Below are positions 30,525 through 39,943 of a stretch of DNA of 64,000 nt, in pieces (positions within the stretch are counted from its first letter, which is position 1; each line of letters begins with the position of its first letter). This DNA comes from Alcanivorax borkumensis SK2 (GTDB taxonomy: Bacteria; Pseudomonadota; Gammaproteobacteria; Pseudomonadales; Alcanivoracaceae). Made by a program: the position numbers and the translations under genes. The notes beneath the pieces were generated by a model. It ran no database searches, was not told the DNA's origin, and worked only from the letters and a program-made list of their open reading frames with translations. The DNA lies in the NCBI RefSeq assembly GCF_000009365.1, contig NC_008260.1:1-64000 (forward strand), in the 5' to 3' direction.

Positions 30525-31463
30525 ATGTCAGCCAAAATTACACTGGATCAGTGGCAGGCGTTGCTGGCTGTGGTGGATGAGGGAGGCTATGCCAGCGCTG
30601 CTGAGGCCCTGAATAAGAGCCAGTCGGCGATTAGCTATGCGGTGCAAAAGATAGAAACCGAGCTGGGAGTGCGCGCCTTCACTCTGGAAGGGCGACGCGC
30701 CAAGCTCACTGAAACCGGACAAATGCTGTACCGCCAAGCCAAAGTGCTGGTGGAGGAAGCTAACCGCCTAGAAAGCGCGGCCATTCAGCTCAGTCAGGGT
30801 TGGGAGCCGCTGGTACGGGTAACGGCCGACGGGTTATTTCCCCAGCATTGTATGTTGTCCGCGCTGGATGCTTTCGCTCAGCACAGCCCTCTGACACGGG
30901 TTGAATACAGTGAGACTATCCTGTCCGGCTCTGATGAAGCGCTGCTGCGCAAGGAGGCCGATGTGGTAGTAGGCGGACGTGTGCCACCAGGTTTTTTTGG
31001 CGACCCCCTGATGCGGGTACGTTTTCTGGCCGTGGCAGCTGCCGATCATCCATTGGCCCAGGCTAAGGAGCTGACCCATGAAGATCTTCGCCACCACCGC
31101 CAGATCGTGGTTCGTGATTCCGGCAGCCGACGTATTGATTCCGGTTGGCTCGGCGCAGAGCAGCGCTGGACCGTATCTCATGCCTCCACTCGAATGGCAG
31201 CAATTCGTCGCGGGCTGGGCTTTGCTTGGGTGCCGGAATCTGAAATGGGTGACGGCCTTGAGACCGGCGCCCTGAAGGTTCTGGCCTTGGATGAAGGAGT
31301 AGAGCGCATGATGGACTTGTACCTGATTTATGCTGATGGCCAATACGCAGGCCAAGCCGCCCGTTATCTTGGGGAGCGGATTCGAGATGCTGCTGCCTTG
31401 CCTTGTCCGGGGGTGACGGTTTCGGCTCGCTCACCCGCTAATGACGCGCAAAGCGTAAAATAG
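30525..31463 (+). CDS. LysR family transcriptional regulator
   Basis: 312-residue regulator with an N-terminal winged helix-turn-helix (ITLDQWQALLAVVDEGGYASAAEALNKSQSAISY) and a periplasmic-binding-like ligand domain. It is divergent from azoR with a 129-bp gap, the classic layout for a LysR activator of the neighbouring operon. The inducer is probably a quinone-like electrophile by context; this is inference. Confidence 0.92.
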   Translation: MSAKITLDQWQALLAVVDEGGYASAAEALNKSQSAISYAVQKIETELGVRAFTLEGRRAKLTETGQMLYRQAKVLVEEANRLESAAIQLSQGWEPLVRVTADGLFPQHCMLSALDAFAQHSPLTRVEYSETILSGSDEALLRKEADVVVGGRVPPGFFGDPLMRVRFLAVAAADHPLAQAKELTHEDLRHHRQIVVRDSGSRRIDSGWLGAEQRWTVSHASTRMAAIRRGLGFAWVPESEMGDGLETGALKVLALDEGVERMMDLYLIYADGQYAGQAARYLGERIRDAAALPCPGVTVSARSPANDAQSVK

Positions 31464-31493
31464 GGCGCACACGCCAAACGTGAGGAGACTGCC

Positions 31494-32021
31494 ATGCAAC
31501 GTTTAATGATTCCGAGATTTCTGGTGCTGGCCTCAGCCTTGTTGCTCAGTGCCTGCGTTAGCCCGGTGGTAATCGACAGCCAGCCGGACGCGAATCTTGC
31601 CCAATACCAGACTTACGCCTTTGTTTCCCAGGCTGAAGACGGTCCCCGCGAGCTGGATGATCAACGCACTCTGGCTGCGCTGGAAAAAGCGCTGGCGGCG
31701 GAGGGAATGACCGAGGTCGATGCAGACCAAGCGGATGTGCAGGTGAAATACTTTTTCAAGCGTGAGCAGCGCTTTGATGGTTCCTCCGTTCAATTTGGGT
31801 TTGGTTTTACCCGTAACAATGTGGGGTTGGGAGCCTCCACTCCCACAGAAGGCGAGATTAGCGACGAATACAAGCTGGTAGTGCAGTTGATTGATCCTCA
31901 GAACCGCAATGTAGTGTGGCAGGCAACCAGCCGTGACAAAATGCATGATGAGATGAGCAGTGAGCGTCGCAATACGTATATTCAAAAAGCGGTAGAGGAA
32001 ATGTTCAAGCAGTATCCGTAA
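31494..32021 (+). CDS. DUF4136 family lipoprotein
   Basis: Predicted lipoprotein of 175 residues with signal peptide and lipobox LSAC (Cys20). The mature part has the DUF4136 pattern, from NLAQYQTYAFV through ADVQVKYFF to the C-terminal KAVEEMFKQYP. The function of the family is unknown. GAGGA precedes the ATG. Its 3' end overlaps that of the convergent histidine kinase gene by 17 bp. Confidence 0.85.
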   Translation: MQRLMIPRFLVLASALLLSACVSPVVIDSQPDANLAQYQTYAFVSQAEDGPRELDDQRTLAALEKALAAEGMTEVDADQADVQVKYFFKREQRFDGSSVQFGFGFTRNNVGLGASTPTEGEISDEYKLVVQLIDPQNRNVVWQATSRDKMHDEMSSERRNTYIQKAVEEMFKQYP

Positions 32022-33318
32022 GCGGCCAACTCAAGGTGGCACAAAGCCCCCCGCCCGCGCGATTGTGCAGAGTAAGCTGCCCGCCGCTGCGGGCCATCAC
32101 GGTGGCTACAATGGCTAGGCCTAGACCCGTTTGCCCTCGGTCCCCGCGGTGGCCCCGCGCGCAAACCACCGCTTGATTGTCACTGATTCCTGGACCTTGG
32201 TCCTCCACATGGATGTGCAGCTCACGGGTATTCGCCACTACGCGAATCCACACTTCCTTGCCCTTTGGTGTGTAACGCAACGCATTCTCCAGCAAGTTGC
32301 GTAATGCCAGGCTGGCCAGGGAGGGGGCTGCCAGTGTTATCCCGGCACACGCTTGGTCATCACGCTGCACGGCTTGCCGCTGCGGGTGTCCGGCCAGCTG
32401 GGCCAAACTTTCATCGATCACCTTTCTCACTAGGCGCGGCCGACTCTGTGGTAGTCCGTCTAGGCGGGCCAAGGCCAGCAACTGTTGCAGGTTATCCGCC
32501 ATCCTTGAACTGGCGTTCTCCGCTGCCGTCAATGCCATCATGGCTGGTGCATCTGGAGCCATTTTTAAGCGGGCAACTTGTAACTGGGTTTTCAGTGCTG
32601 CCAGCGGCGTACGCAGCTCATGGGCTAGATCATCGGTTAGGCGGCGTTCGCGCAACAATGCCTGCCGGGCCTGGTCGGCCCAACCATCCAGCGCGGTTAC
32701 CAATGGCATCAGTTCAGTTATCCCCGCCGCGCTGGACGCCACCCCGGATTTTGTCTGCACGGGCCGTGACTCAAATTCCTTGCGCATCGCATCCAAGGGT
32801 GCCAAGCCACGGCTCACAGCCCAGCGCACCGCCAACCAGGCGCCCAATAGTGCCAGCAACAGGCCTACCAGCAACGCCCAGGCTAGGGTCGACAACAGGG
32901 ATTCACGCACCGCCATGGGTTCCGCTGTCGCCACCCGTATTTGCCCTTCGCTGACGGTATACACGCGCCAGCGCTCACCCTCCAGGGATCGTTCCGTAAA
33001 GCCGTCCTGAGCACTGGCAAGGTGAGCCGTTGGGGCTCCACCGGAGCGTGCCAAAATTTCGCCCCGTACATTCATCACCTGACAAAATAACCCGCTATTC
33101 ACCGCGGCCTGCAACCCAGGGTTACCGGATAACACCGGTGCACTGGCATTGGCCATGGAAGCGACCATGCGTGCCGACGCTGCCAGACGTTGATCCAGTG
33201 CCGTTCCCAGATGCTGCTTGACGGTATTGTGTAACCACAATGCCAACAGCAACCAGACACTCAGCAAGCTGAGCGCCACCAGCCACAGCACCCGGGAACG
33301 TAATGAGCGTGCCATCAT
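32005..33318 (-). CDS. Sensor histidine kinase (QseC/DsbS-like)
   Basis: Two-component sensor of 437 residues. It has two membrane helices (about 10-30 and 143-168) flanking a periplasmic domain with a single cysteine (residue 79, in SGLFCQVMN). A HAMP-like linker, an H-box DDLAHELRTPL (H233) and a C-terminal ATPase (DQGPGISD, GQTGLGLAIV) follow. It overlaps the response regulator stop by ATGA. The neighbouring redox genes resemble the copper-responsive DsbRS locus of Pseudomonas aeruginosa, so the periplasmic cysteine is a candidate metal or thiol sensor. Confidence 0.9.
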   Translation of the reverse strand: MMARSLRSRVLWLVALSLLSVWLLLALWLHNTVKQHLGTALDQRLAASARMVASMANASAPVLSGNPGLQAAVNSGLFCQVMNVRGEILARSGGAPTAHLASAQDGFTERSLEGERWRVYTVSEGQIRVATAEPMAVRESLLSTLAWALLVGLLLALLGAWLAVRWAVSRGLAPLDAMRKEFESRPVQTKSGVASSAAGITELMPLVTALDGWADQARQALLRERRLTDDLAHELRTPLAALKTQLQVARLKMAPDAPAMMALTAAENASSRMADNLQQLLALARLDGLPQSRPRLVRKVIDESLAQLAGHPQRQAVQRDDQACAGITLAAPSLASLALRNLLENALRYTPKGKEVWIRVVANTRELHIHVEDQGPGISDNQAVVCARGHRGDRGQTGLGLAIVATVMARSGGQLTLHNRAGGGLCATLSWPLTDTA

Positions 33319-33977
33319 AGCGGCGCGCCTAACCGGTAACCGCCACCGCGTACGGTTTCCACAATGCGACTATCCAGTTTGCGGCGCAGGTTATGGATAT
33401 GTACCGTCAAAGCGTTGCTCTCCACGCCGTCCATCCAGCCGTAAACACGGTCGGCCAATTGGTCCGCCGTGAGTAACCGACCCTGGCTTTGCAACAAAGC
33501 AAGCAACAACGCCATTTCCCGCCGTTGCAATTCCACTTCTTTATCCGCCAGCCAGACTTGCTGTCGGAACGGATCGACCCGTAGCCTGCCATGCTCAATA
33601 AACGGACGGGCTTGGCCCCGGGTACGACGCAATAGGGCCTGTAAGCGCGCTGCCAGCTCGCCCAAATCAAACGGCTTAATCAGGTAATCATCGGCGCCGC
33701 GCTGCAAGCCATCAATGCGGTCTTGCACGGCGTCTCGGGCGGTGAGGATCAATACCGGCACCGTCAGCCCAGCCTCACGCCATTGGCAAAGGGCTTCACT
33801 ACCCTCTTGGTCGGGCAGTCCTAGATCTAGCACCAACGCATCAAAATCCACGCTTTTCCAAGCGGCCAGGCCGTCCCGCGCAAGCGTCACCCAGGCTACG
33901 GTAAATCCCATGGCTTGTAGACCGGCCTGAATACCGTCGCCTAACAGAGCATCATCTTCGATCAATAAAATATGCAT
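33315..33977 (-). CDS. OmpR-family response regulator (QseB/DsbR-like)
   Basis: 220-residue regulator with receiver domain (phosphorylation site D51 in LVLDLGLPD; acidic pair E7/D8) and C-terminal winged helix (RRKLDSRIVETVRGGGYRLG). It is coupled to the sensor kinase by a 4-base overlap and divergent from the TlpA-like gene. A pair of GTTAA direct repeats in the divergent gap fits the 11-bp half-site spacing of this subfamily. Confidence 0.93.
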   Translation of the reverse strand: MHILLIEDDALLGDGIQAGLQAMGFTVAWVTLARDGLAAWKSVDFDALVLDLGLPDQEGSEALCQWREAGLTVPVLILTARDAVQDRIDGLQRGADDYLIKPFDLGELAARLQALLRRTRGQARPFIEHGRLRVDPFRQQVWLADKEVELQRREMALLLALLQSQGRLLTADQLADRVYGWMDGVESNALTVHIHNLRRKLDSRIVETVRGGGYRLGAPL

Positions 33978-34031
33978 GCCGTTCTGACCCGGTTAGGCTG
34001 CTCAAGTTGCAACCCAGTGTATGCTCCGCCA

Positions 34032-34048
34032 GTTAACTCACGGTTAAT
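34032..34048 (+). promoter_or_regulatory. OmpR/PmrA-type direct-repeat operator
   Basis: GTTAAC (34032-34037) and GTTAAT (34043-34048) are in direct repeat with an 11-bp period, matching the hexamer-N5-hexamer layout recognised by PmrA/QseB-type regulators. It lies 40 bp before the start of the Lgt/TlpA gene, in the gap next to the response regulator gene. Confidence 0.62.
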
Positions 34049-34088
34049 GGAGCCGGGTCACACTGGTGACTTCTTGATTGGAGATACC

Positions 34089-34898
34089 GTGGACACAGTC
34101 ATTATTGGGCCTCTGGCCCTGCCGGCAGGCACCTTCGTGGTGCTGGTCGGGTTTTTCGCCGCTACCCTGGCTAGCCTGTGGTGGCAACGACGCGGCCAAC
34201 GCATTGAAGCAACACTTTGGTTGATTGCGGTTACCGCCGTGTTTGGTGCCCGTCTGGCATTTGTGTTGCGCTACCACAACCAATATGAATCTTGGCTGGC
34301 CATGCTCGATATCCGTGACGGAGGCTGGTGGTGGCCCGGTGTACTACTGGCCCTGCCGGTGCTGGCCGTTAGCCTGTTCCGACACACCCGCGTTCGGGCT
34401 GCGCTGCTATCCACCTGTGCAGCCGCCATGCTCACCATGACGGTGACGCTTGCTGCTCTGCAGGCATTGTCGCCAACACCCAGCCCGCTACCTGACGTCA
34501 CGCTGTATAACCTAGAAGGGGAGACCGCCACACTAAAATCGGCGGCTAACGGGGTAACACTGGTAAATCTGTGGGCGACCTGGTGCCCACCATGCCGACG
34601 GGAGATGCCGGTGCTTGAAAGCGCACAGCAACGTTACCCAGATGTCCGCTTCATTCTCGTCAATCAGGGTGAGAACCCGACTCAGGTTCGCCAGTATCTC
34701 ACCGAAGAGCAGCTGCACTTTGAATACCTGCTACTGGACCCGCATACCGATTTGGGTCGCTATGCAGGCAACCGAGGGCTACCACTGACTCTGCTGTTCG
34801 ACAATAAGGGGCAAGAAGTGGCGCGCCATTTTGGCCCCCTGTCCGACGCCAGCCTGCACCACTTTCTCAACCATAACCTTTCCGGAGACACCCCATGA
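34089..34898 (+). CDS. Thioredoxin-like TlpA/DsbE protein with an Lgt-like membrane domain
   Basis: Membrane-anchored thiol-disulfide oxidoreductase of about 269 residues. The chosen GTG (34089) has GGAGA six bases upstream; the frame is open back to 33972. The N-terminal half, about residues 1-125, resembles the first half of prolipoprotein diacylglyceryl transferase: IIGPLALPAGTF, a GARLAFVL segment and a DGG segment. The catalytic His region of Lgt is absent, so it is probably not a lipidating enzyme. The C-terminal domain is TlpA-like, with active site WATWCPPC (C166/C169). It overlaps the DsbG-like gene by ATGA. Confidence 0.82.
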   Translation: MDTVIIGPLALPAGTFVVLVGFFAATLASLWWQRRGQRIEATLWLIAVTAVFGARLAFVLRYHNQYESWLAMLDIRDGGWWWPGVLLALPVLAVSLFRHTRVRAALLSTCAAAMLTMTVTLAALQALSPTPSPLPDVTLYNLEGETATLKSAANGVTLVNLWATWCPPCRREMPVLESAQQRYPDVRFILVNQGENPTQVRQYLTEEQLHFEYLLLDPHTDLGRYAGNRGLPLTLLFDNKGQEVARHFGPLSDASLHHFLNHNLSGDTP

Positions 34899-35443
34899 GC
34901 AAAATAGTTGTCCTGCTGCTAACCCTGCTGGCTCCCCTTATTAGCCAAGCCGAAGCGGCTTCGATGGACAGCCTGCTGACCCAGCTAGAGGCCAGCAGCT
35001 GGGTGGCAGAAGGTGCGCAGGAGCCGCAGCGGGTCGCCTATCTATTCACAGATATGGCTTGCCCCTACTGCGCTCGATTATGGGAAAACATGCAGCCGAT
35101 GATTAACGACGCCGATAATGTGCTGCAGGTCCGTCATATCATCGTCGGGCTGATCAACCCTAAACGCAGCTTCACGCAAGGCGCTGCAGTGCTGGGGGCT
35201 CCAGATCCGAGCGCTGCATTGGCAGAACACGAAGAGTATTATGATGACGGCGGTATTCGACCGCTGGAGCGAGTACCTGATGCCATTCGCAGCCAGATTC
35301 AAAGCAACACAGCGTTGATGATCGGGCTCGGCCTGCAAGGCACACCGACACTCATTTTCCAAGACAAGGAAGGGCGCTGGCGCGTGGCGCCAGGGATGAT
35401 CGGCGAAGCCGACCTAAGACAGCAAGTGTTTCAGCTACATTAA
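34895..35443 (+). CDS. DsbG/DsbC-like periplasmic thiol-disulfide protein
   Basis: Secreted 182-residue protein with a signal peptide (cleavage near SQAEA-A) and a thioredoxin fold containing CPYC (C56-C59) and the cis-proline loop GTPTL. It is shorter than DsbC/DsbG of E. coli because the N-terminal dimerisation domain is missing, so it is probably monomeric. It is translated with the upstream TlpA-like protein (ATGA overlap), which could serve as its reductant. No DsbD lies beside them. Confidence 0.85.
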   Translation: MSKIVVLLLTLLAPLISQAEAASMDSLLTQLEASSWVAEGAQEPQRVAYLFTDMACPYCARLWENMQPMINDADNVLQVRHIIVGLINPKRSFTQGAAVLGAPDPSAALAEHEEYYDDGGIRPLERVPDAIRSQIQSNTALMIGLGLQGTPTLIFQDKEGRWRVAPGMIGEADLRQQVFQLH

Positions 35444-35480
35444 ACGAAACGCGAAATGTTCAACGTTGAAATGCGAACAA

Positions 35481-35520
35481 AGCGCAAAACGAGAGGCAAG
35501 GCTCTCGCTCGCGCTTTTTA
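35481..35520 (+). terminator. Rho-independent terminator after the DsbG-like gene
   Basis: A two-part stem: AGCGC/GCGCT outside and CGAGAG/CTCTCG inside, followed by five T. It lies between the convergent ends of the redox pair and the pyrimidine operon. Confidence 0.75.
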
Positions 35521-35543
35521 ACGTTCAATTTTGAGCGGGCGGC

Positions 35544-36836
35544 TCAATCCGATAACCAGCTTACTTTGCCCTGACATACCGTCAACTTCACGGTGCCCTT
35601 GAGCTGAGCATGGCGCCAAGGAGAATTGTTGCCGGCGGATAACCAATCTTCGCTGAGATCTTTTGCCGCGGTGGGGTCGAGCACACATAGGCTCGCCGGG
35701 CGGCCGGCTTCCAGCTGGCCGGCCTGAATACCGAGGCAGCGAGCGGGAGCGGCGGTGACGGCATCTAGCGCGCGCAGCAAGTCCAGCTTGCCCTCATCCA
35801 CCAGTTGCAGCACTAACGACAGCAGCACATCTAGCCCGGCCATACCCGGCTTGGTGGTTGGGAAGGGGGCCGCCTTGCTGGAGGAACCAATGGGCGTGTG
35901 CTGAGAGCAGATAGCATCGATGGTGCCATCGGCCACCGCTTCCAGCAGTGCTTGCCGGTCCTCGGCACTGCGCAGCGGCGGGATCACGTGGCAATGGCTG
36001 TTGAAACCTTCCAGCGCCGATTCATCCAGCAACAAGTGCTGAATGCTCACATCTGCGGTCACCGGCAGGCCTCGCCGTTTGGCGGCTTTCAGCAGGCGCA
36101 AAGAATCGCGGCTGGAGATCTGTTGGAAATGTGCCCGCACTCCGGTGGCCTCCACCAACAACAGGTCGCGTGACAGGTCCACGCTTTCCGCCACGGCGGG
36201 AATGCCGGGCAGGCCGAGGCGGGTGGCCACCGGCCCTTCGTGGGCACAACCGCCGGCACTGAGCGCCGAATCCTGCGGCCGGAACATCACTGGCAAATCA
36301 AAGGTCGCCGCGTATTCCAAGCTGCGCTTGAGTACCAGCGCATTGGCCACCTTGCCACCGGCATTGCCCACCGCAATACAGCCGGCTCGGGCCAAGGTAG
36401 ACATTTCTGCCAGTTGTTCGCCCAGCAGGCCCTGAGTCATGGCGGCGATGGGCATGATACGGGCAAACCCGGCCTGCCCGGCCTGTTCGCGGATCAATCG
36501 AACCACGGCGGTGGAATCCACCGGCCCACAATCAGGCTGGGCGGCCAAATGGGTAATGCCCCCCGCCGCCGCGGCACGGGTTTCACTGGCAATATCGCCG
36601 GTGCGACCACTGCCGGGCAGAGACAAATGCACGCAGGCATCCACTAGCCCCGGCAATACCCAGAGGCCATCGGCCTGGATAATATCGGCACCTGGTGCAT
36701 CCAGGCTGGCACCGATGCGGGTCAAGCGACCGTTTTCGATCAGCAGGTCGGCCACGTCGTCGCGGCCACTGGCCGGATCAATCACCCGGCCTTTGCGGAT
36801 CAGGATGTGGGCGCGTTTACGGTTAGCGCTGGCCAT
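35544..36836 (-). CDS. pyrC': Inactive dihydroorotase-like protein PyrC' (ATCase partner)
   Basis: Dihydroorotase homologue (430 residues) that, in Pseudomonas, has no dihydroorotase activity but is needed to assemble the aspartate transcarbamoylase dodecamer. The metal motif HxH of true dihydroorotases reads CVH here (C68-V69-H70 in [13 protein letters not shown]), and the usual MPNTxP block reads QPDCGP, both signs of lost catalysis. The ATG at 36836 with AGGT upstream is preferred to the ORF start at 36875. It overlaps the pyrB end by 14 bp. A functional dihydroorotase must lie elsewhere. Confidence 0.92.
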
Positions 36837-37836
36837 GGGCACCTCCCGCTGCGGACATGTCGCTATCCTGACCACTGATGGCCATGGACATGACCGCCAT
36901 ACGCACGGCGATGCCGAACGTCACTTGGTTGAGAATCACTGATCGAGGGCCATCCGCCACTTCCGACGCGATTTCCACGCCCCGGTTAATAGGCCCGGGG
37001 TGCATCACGATGGCGTCCTCTTTAGCAAATAGCAGCTTGTCGTTGTTAAGCCCGTAGAGCCGAAAAAACTCAGCTTCACTGGGCAGCAAGGCGGAATCCA
37101 TACGCTCTTTTTGCAGACGCAGCATGATTACCACATCCACGTCTTTTAGGCCCTGAGCCATGTCGGTGAACACGGTTGCGCCGAGGGCTTCTGCATCTAC
37201 CGGAAGTAATGTCTTCGGGCCGATCAGGCGTACTTCATCGGCGCCAAGAATATTCAATGCATGGACCTGGGAGCGGGCCACACGGGAATGGAGAATGTCA
37301 CCAACGATGGCCACTTTCAGGCCCTCGAAGCCGCCCTTGTAGTGGCGAATGGTATACATGTCGAGCATCGCCTGAGTGGGGTGCGCATGGCGTCCGTCAC
37401 CGGCATTGATCACCGCTACGTTGGGGGTTACTTCATTGGCGATGAAGAAAGGCGCTCCGGAATCCTGATGGCGCACTACGAACATGTCCGCCGCCATGGC
37501 TTCCAAATTACGCAGGGTATCGAGCAGGGTTTCGCCCTTGCTGGTCGCTGATTTGGCAATGTCCAGATTGAGCACATCCGCGCTCAGCCGCTGGGCCGCC
37601 AGCTCAAAGGTGCTGCGGGTGCGGGTACTGGATTCGAAGAACAGGTTCACCACGGTTTTGCCGCGTAACAGTGGGACCTTCTTGATTGCCCGGCCGCCCA
37701 CATCCACAAAGCTTGCAGCCGTATCGAGAATATCTTCCAGCAGGGAGCGGGGCAGATGCTCAGTGGTGAGAAAATGGCGGAGCTTACCGCTGTCGGTAAG
37801 TTGTACTCGGGAGGATGGCGCAAGCGTCGGCGTCAT
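36823..37836 (-). CDS. pyrB: Aspartate carbamoyltransferase catalytic subunit
   Basis: Catalyses the committed step of pyrimidine synthesis, making carbamoyl aspartate. The 337 residues include the carbamoyl phosphate motif [13 protein letters not shown] (near residue 67), [13 protein letters not shown], and [11 protein letters not shown]. It lies 2 bp after pyrR and overlaps pyrC', the Pseudomonas-type pyrR-pyrB-pyrC' order. Confidence 0.97.
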
Positions 37837-37838
37837 TC

Positions 37839-38366
37839 TTATGACCTTGTCTCAGTATCGTCCTCAACAACCAGATTGCGAATTTCGGCAATCAATGGAG
37901 AGGGTCCGCGTAATTCTATCCGCTGATGGGGGGGTAATGCCAAAGTTTCCCCACAAATATCAGCACCAATCGGTAATTCCCGACGGCCGATGTCGAACAA
38001 TACCACTAGGGATATGGACGCCGGGCGGCCAAAATCGAACAATTCGTTCATGGCCGCTCGAATGGTGCGGCCGGTCATTAGCACGTCATCCACCAGTAAA
38101 ATGTGCTGGCCGTCCACATCGAAGGGCAGCTTGGATGGCGTTACCTTGGGTTTAAGGCCGCGGGTATCAAAGTCGTCTCGATAAAAAGCCGGGTTCAGTG
38201 AGCCCAGCGGTAACGCGGTCGGCAATCGCGCATTCAGAGCCTGCGCTACCCAGGCTCCCCCGGACTCAATTCCTACTAACAACGGTGCCTTGCCTGCAAA
38301 CTGGTCATTGATGGCAGTAGCCATGGCATCCAGGTGTGTCTGCAATTGTTGCTCATCCCAGCTCAA
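37839..38366 (-). CDS. pyrR: Bifunctional pyrimidine regulator PyrR / uracil phosphoribosyltransferase
   Basis: Type I phosphoribosyltransferase fold with the PRPP loop [23 protein letters not shown]. The frame is open to 38426. I prefer the TTG at 38366, which has GGGAG seven bases upstream and gives the usual length of about 175 residues. The ATG at 38387 is the alternative but has no ribosome site. It is the first gene of the pyr operon. In Pseudomonas PyrR-like proteins influence pyr expression; whether it binds RNA here is unknown. Confidence 0.9.
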
Positions 38367-38615
38367 GGCTGTTCTCCCACAATCCATAAACCGTAAGAGT
38401 AGCAGAAGGCTGGGCTGCTGAGGCAATCAACGGAACAGCTGATCAAATCGTTCAGTTTTTTGCGCTGTGTCGCAGCAAGCAATGCGGACAAGCTAGTCTC
38501 AGCACCAAGGCGACTGTAAGTTTTGTATTATTTGGAACCCATCGTGCTGTACGGACTCCAAGCTACTAAGGGATCGCCCGGTCATAAGGGCGAAGAACAT
38601 TGGAAGGGAATCACC

Positions 38616-39209
38616 ATGAAACTGCGCAATGACTCGCAACGCTTTGGCGCTATTGCCCTGCTATTCCACTGGCTGGTGGCATTGGCGGTGATTGGCCTGT
38701 TTGCATTGGGCTTTTATATGGTGGATTTGGGTTACTACGACCCTTGGTATCGTAAGGGGCCTGATCTGCATCGTAGCGTTGGCGTTCTGCTGTTTATTGT
38801 CATGACTCTTCGTCTTGGCTGGCGATTTATCTCGCCGCCACCGGCGCCGCTTGCGTCCCACAAACCCTGGGAAAAGATCAGTGCCCACCTTACCCACTGG
38901 GCTCTGTATATTTTGTTGTTTGTAGCCATGGTGAGTGGCTACCTGATTAGCAGCGCCGATGGCTCTTCCGTTGCGGTGTTTAATTGGTTTTCCGTGCCCT
39001 CGGTCAGTGGCCACCAAACTGGCCTAGAGGACACCGCCGGGCTGATTCATTACTGGGTCACTTGGGCGGTGATTGGGTTAGCCAGCGTGCACGCGCTCGC
39101 CGCCATTAAACATCACTTTCTTGATCGCGATGATACATTGCGGCGCATCCTTGGCTTGGCGCCTCGCACCAACCCGTCTCCCTCAACGGGCACACACAAT
39201 TATTCTTAA
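38616..39209 (+). CDS. Cytochrome b561 family protein
   Basis: Di-haem b-type cytochrome of the inner membrane, 197 residues with four membrane helices. Histidines in LLFHWLV, GPDLHRSVG, HLTHWAL and VHALAAIKHH are the likely haem ligands. The ATG at 38616 with GGAAGGGAA upstream is used. It is directly followed by a yceI gene, a frequent pairing in proteobacteria suggesting joint action in quinone/electron transfer. Confidence 0.92.
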   Translation: MKLRNDSQRFGAIALLFHWLVALAVIGLFALGFYMVDLGYYDPWYRKGPDLHRSVGVLLFIVMTLRLGWRFISPPPAPLASHKPWEKISAHLTHWALYILLFVAMVSGYLISSADGSSVAVFNWFSVPSVSGHQTGLEDTAGLIHYWVTWAVIGLASVHALAAIKHHFLDRDDTLRRILGLAPRTNPSPSTGTHNYS

Positions 39210-39227
39210 TCATCCAAACGGAGCTTG

Positions 39228-39824
39228 ATGCTTATGTTGACGTTATTGAAAAAAATCACCCTTCCCACCTTGGCACTGCTGCTTAGCAGTATGGCGTTTG
39301 CCGAGCAGCCTGGCGGCACCTACAAGTTCGATACCAAGGGCACTCACCAGTTTGTCATGTTCAAAATTTCCCACCTGGGTTACAGCTGGCTGTATGGGCA
39401 ATTTAATGATTTTACCGGTGAGTTCACTGTGGATGCGGACAATCCGGAGAACAGCCAGGTAACCGCCATCATCCAGACCGCCAGTGTGGATTCCAACCAT
39501 GCCGAGCGAGACAAGCACCTGCGCGGTGATGATTTTCTAGACGTGAAGAAATTTCCCACCGCGACGTTTAAAAGCACAAGCGTTGAAAAAACCGGCGAGC
39601 AAACCGCTAAAATCACAGGGGACTTCACCCTGCATGGTGTGACCAAGCCGGTAACCCTGGATGCCAAACTGATCGGCCATGGCGATGATCCTTGGGGCGG
39701 CTACCGTATGGGCCTAGAAGCTAGCACTACTCTGACACTGGCAGATTTTGGTATTACCAAGAATCTAGGACCGGCGTCTGAAACAGTGGAGATAATTATT
39801 TCAGTGGAAGGCATCAAGCAGTAA
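39228..39824 (+). CDS. YceI family periplasmic lipocalin-like protein
   Basis: Secreted 198-residue protein with a signal peptide cleaved near AFA-EQPGG. The YceI domain (about 25-195) shows the typical [23 protein letters not shown] and [12 protein letters not shown] blocks. Family members form a lipocalin-like barrel that binds polyisoprenoid quinones. The start could be 39228 or 39234; both follow a GGAG. It is the second gene of the cytochrome b561 operon. Confidence 0.93.
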   Translation: MLMLTLLKKITLPTLALLLSSMAFAEQPGGTYKFDTKGTHQFVMFKISHLGYSWLYGQFNDFTGEFTVDADNPENSQVTAIIQTASVDSNHAERDKHLRGDDFLDVKKFPTATFKSTSVEKTGEQTAKITGDFTLHGVTKPVTLDAKLIGHGDDPWGGYRMGLEASTTLTLADFGITKNLGPASETVEIIISVEGIKQ

Positions 39825-39842
39825 CGCTGTTGGTTCTCGTAG

Positions 39843-39873
39843 GTCGGATTAGTCGCCTTAGGCGTAATCCGAC
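39843..39873. repeat. REP-like palindromic element
   Basis: GTCGGATTA (39843-39851) and TAATCCGAC (39865-39873) flank a loop that itself contains CGCC/GGCG. The element lies just past the yceI stop and has the look of a short intergenic REP or terminator hairpin. I found no second copy in the window. Confidence 0.55.
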
Positions 39874-39943
39874 ACTGACGTGTTGGTCTCGGCGTTAATG
39901 TAAAACCGTGGGCACGGCATGTGCCAATTCAGGCGGTGCTTTC

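Noticed and set aside
32265..33010. Long plus-strand frames opposite the sensor kinase gene
   Set aside because: Antisense to a gene with clear kinase motifs; Ser/Arg/Pro-rich with no family match.
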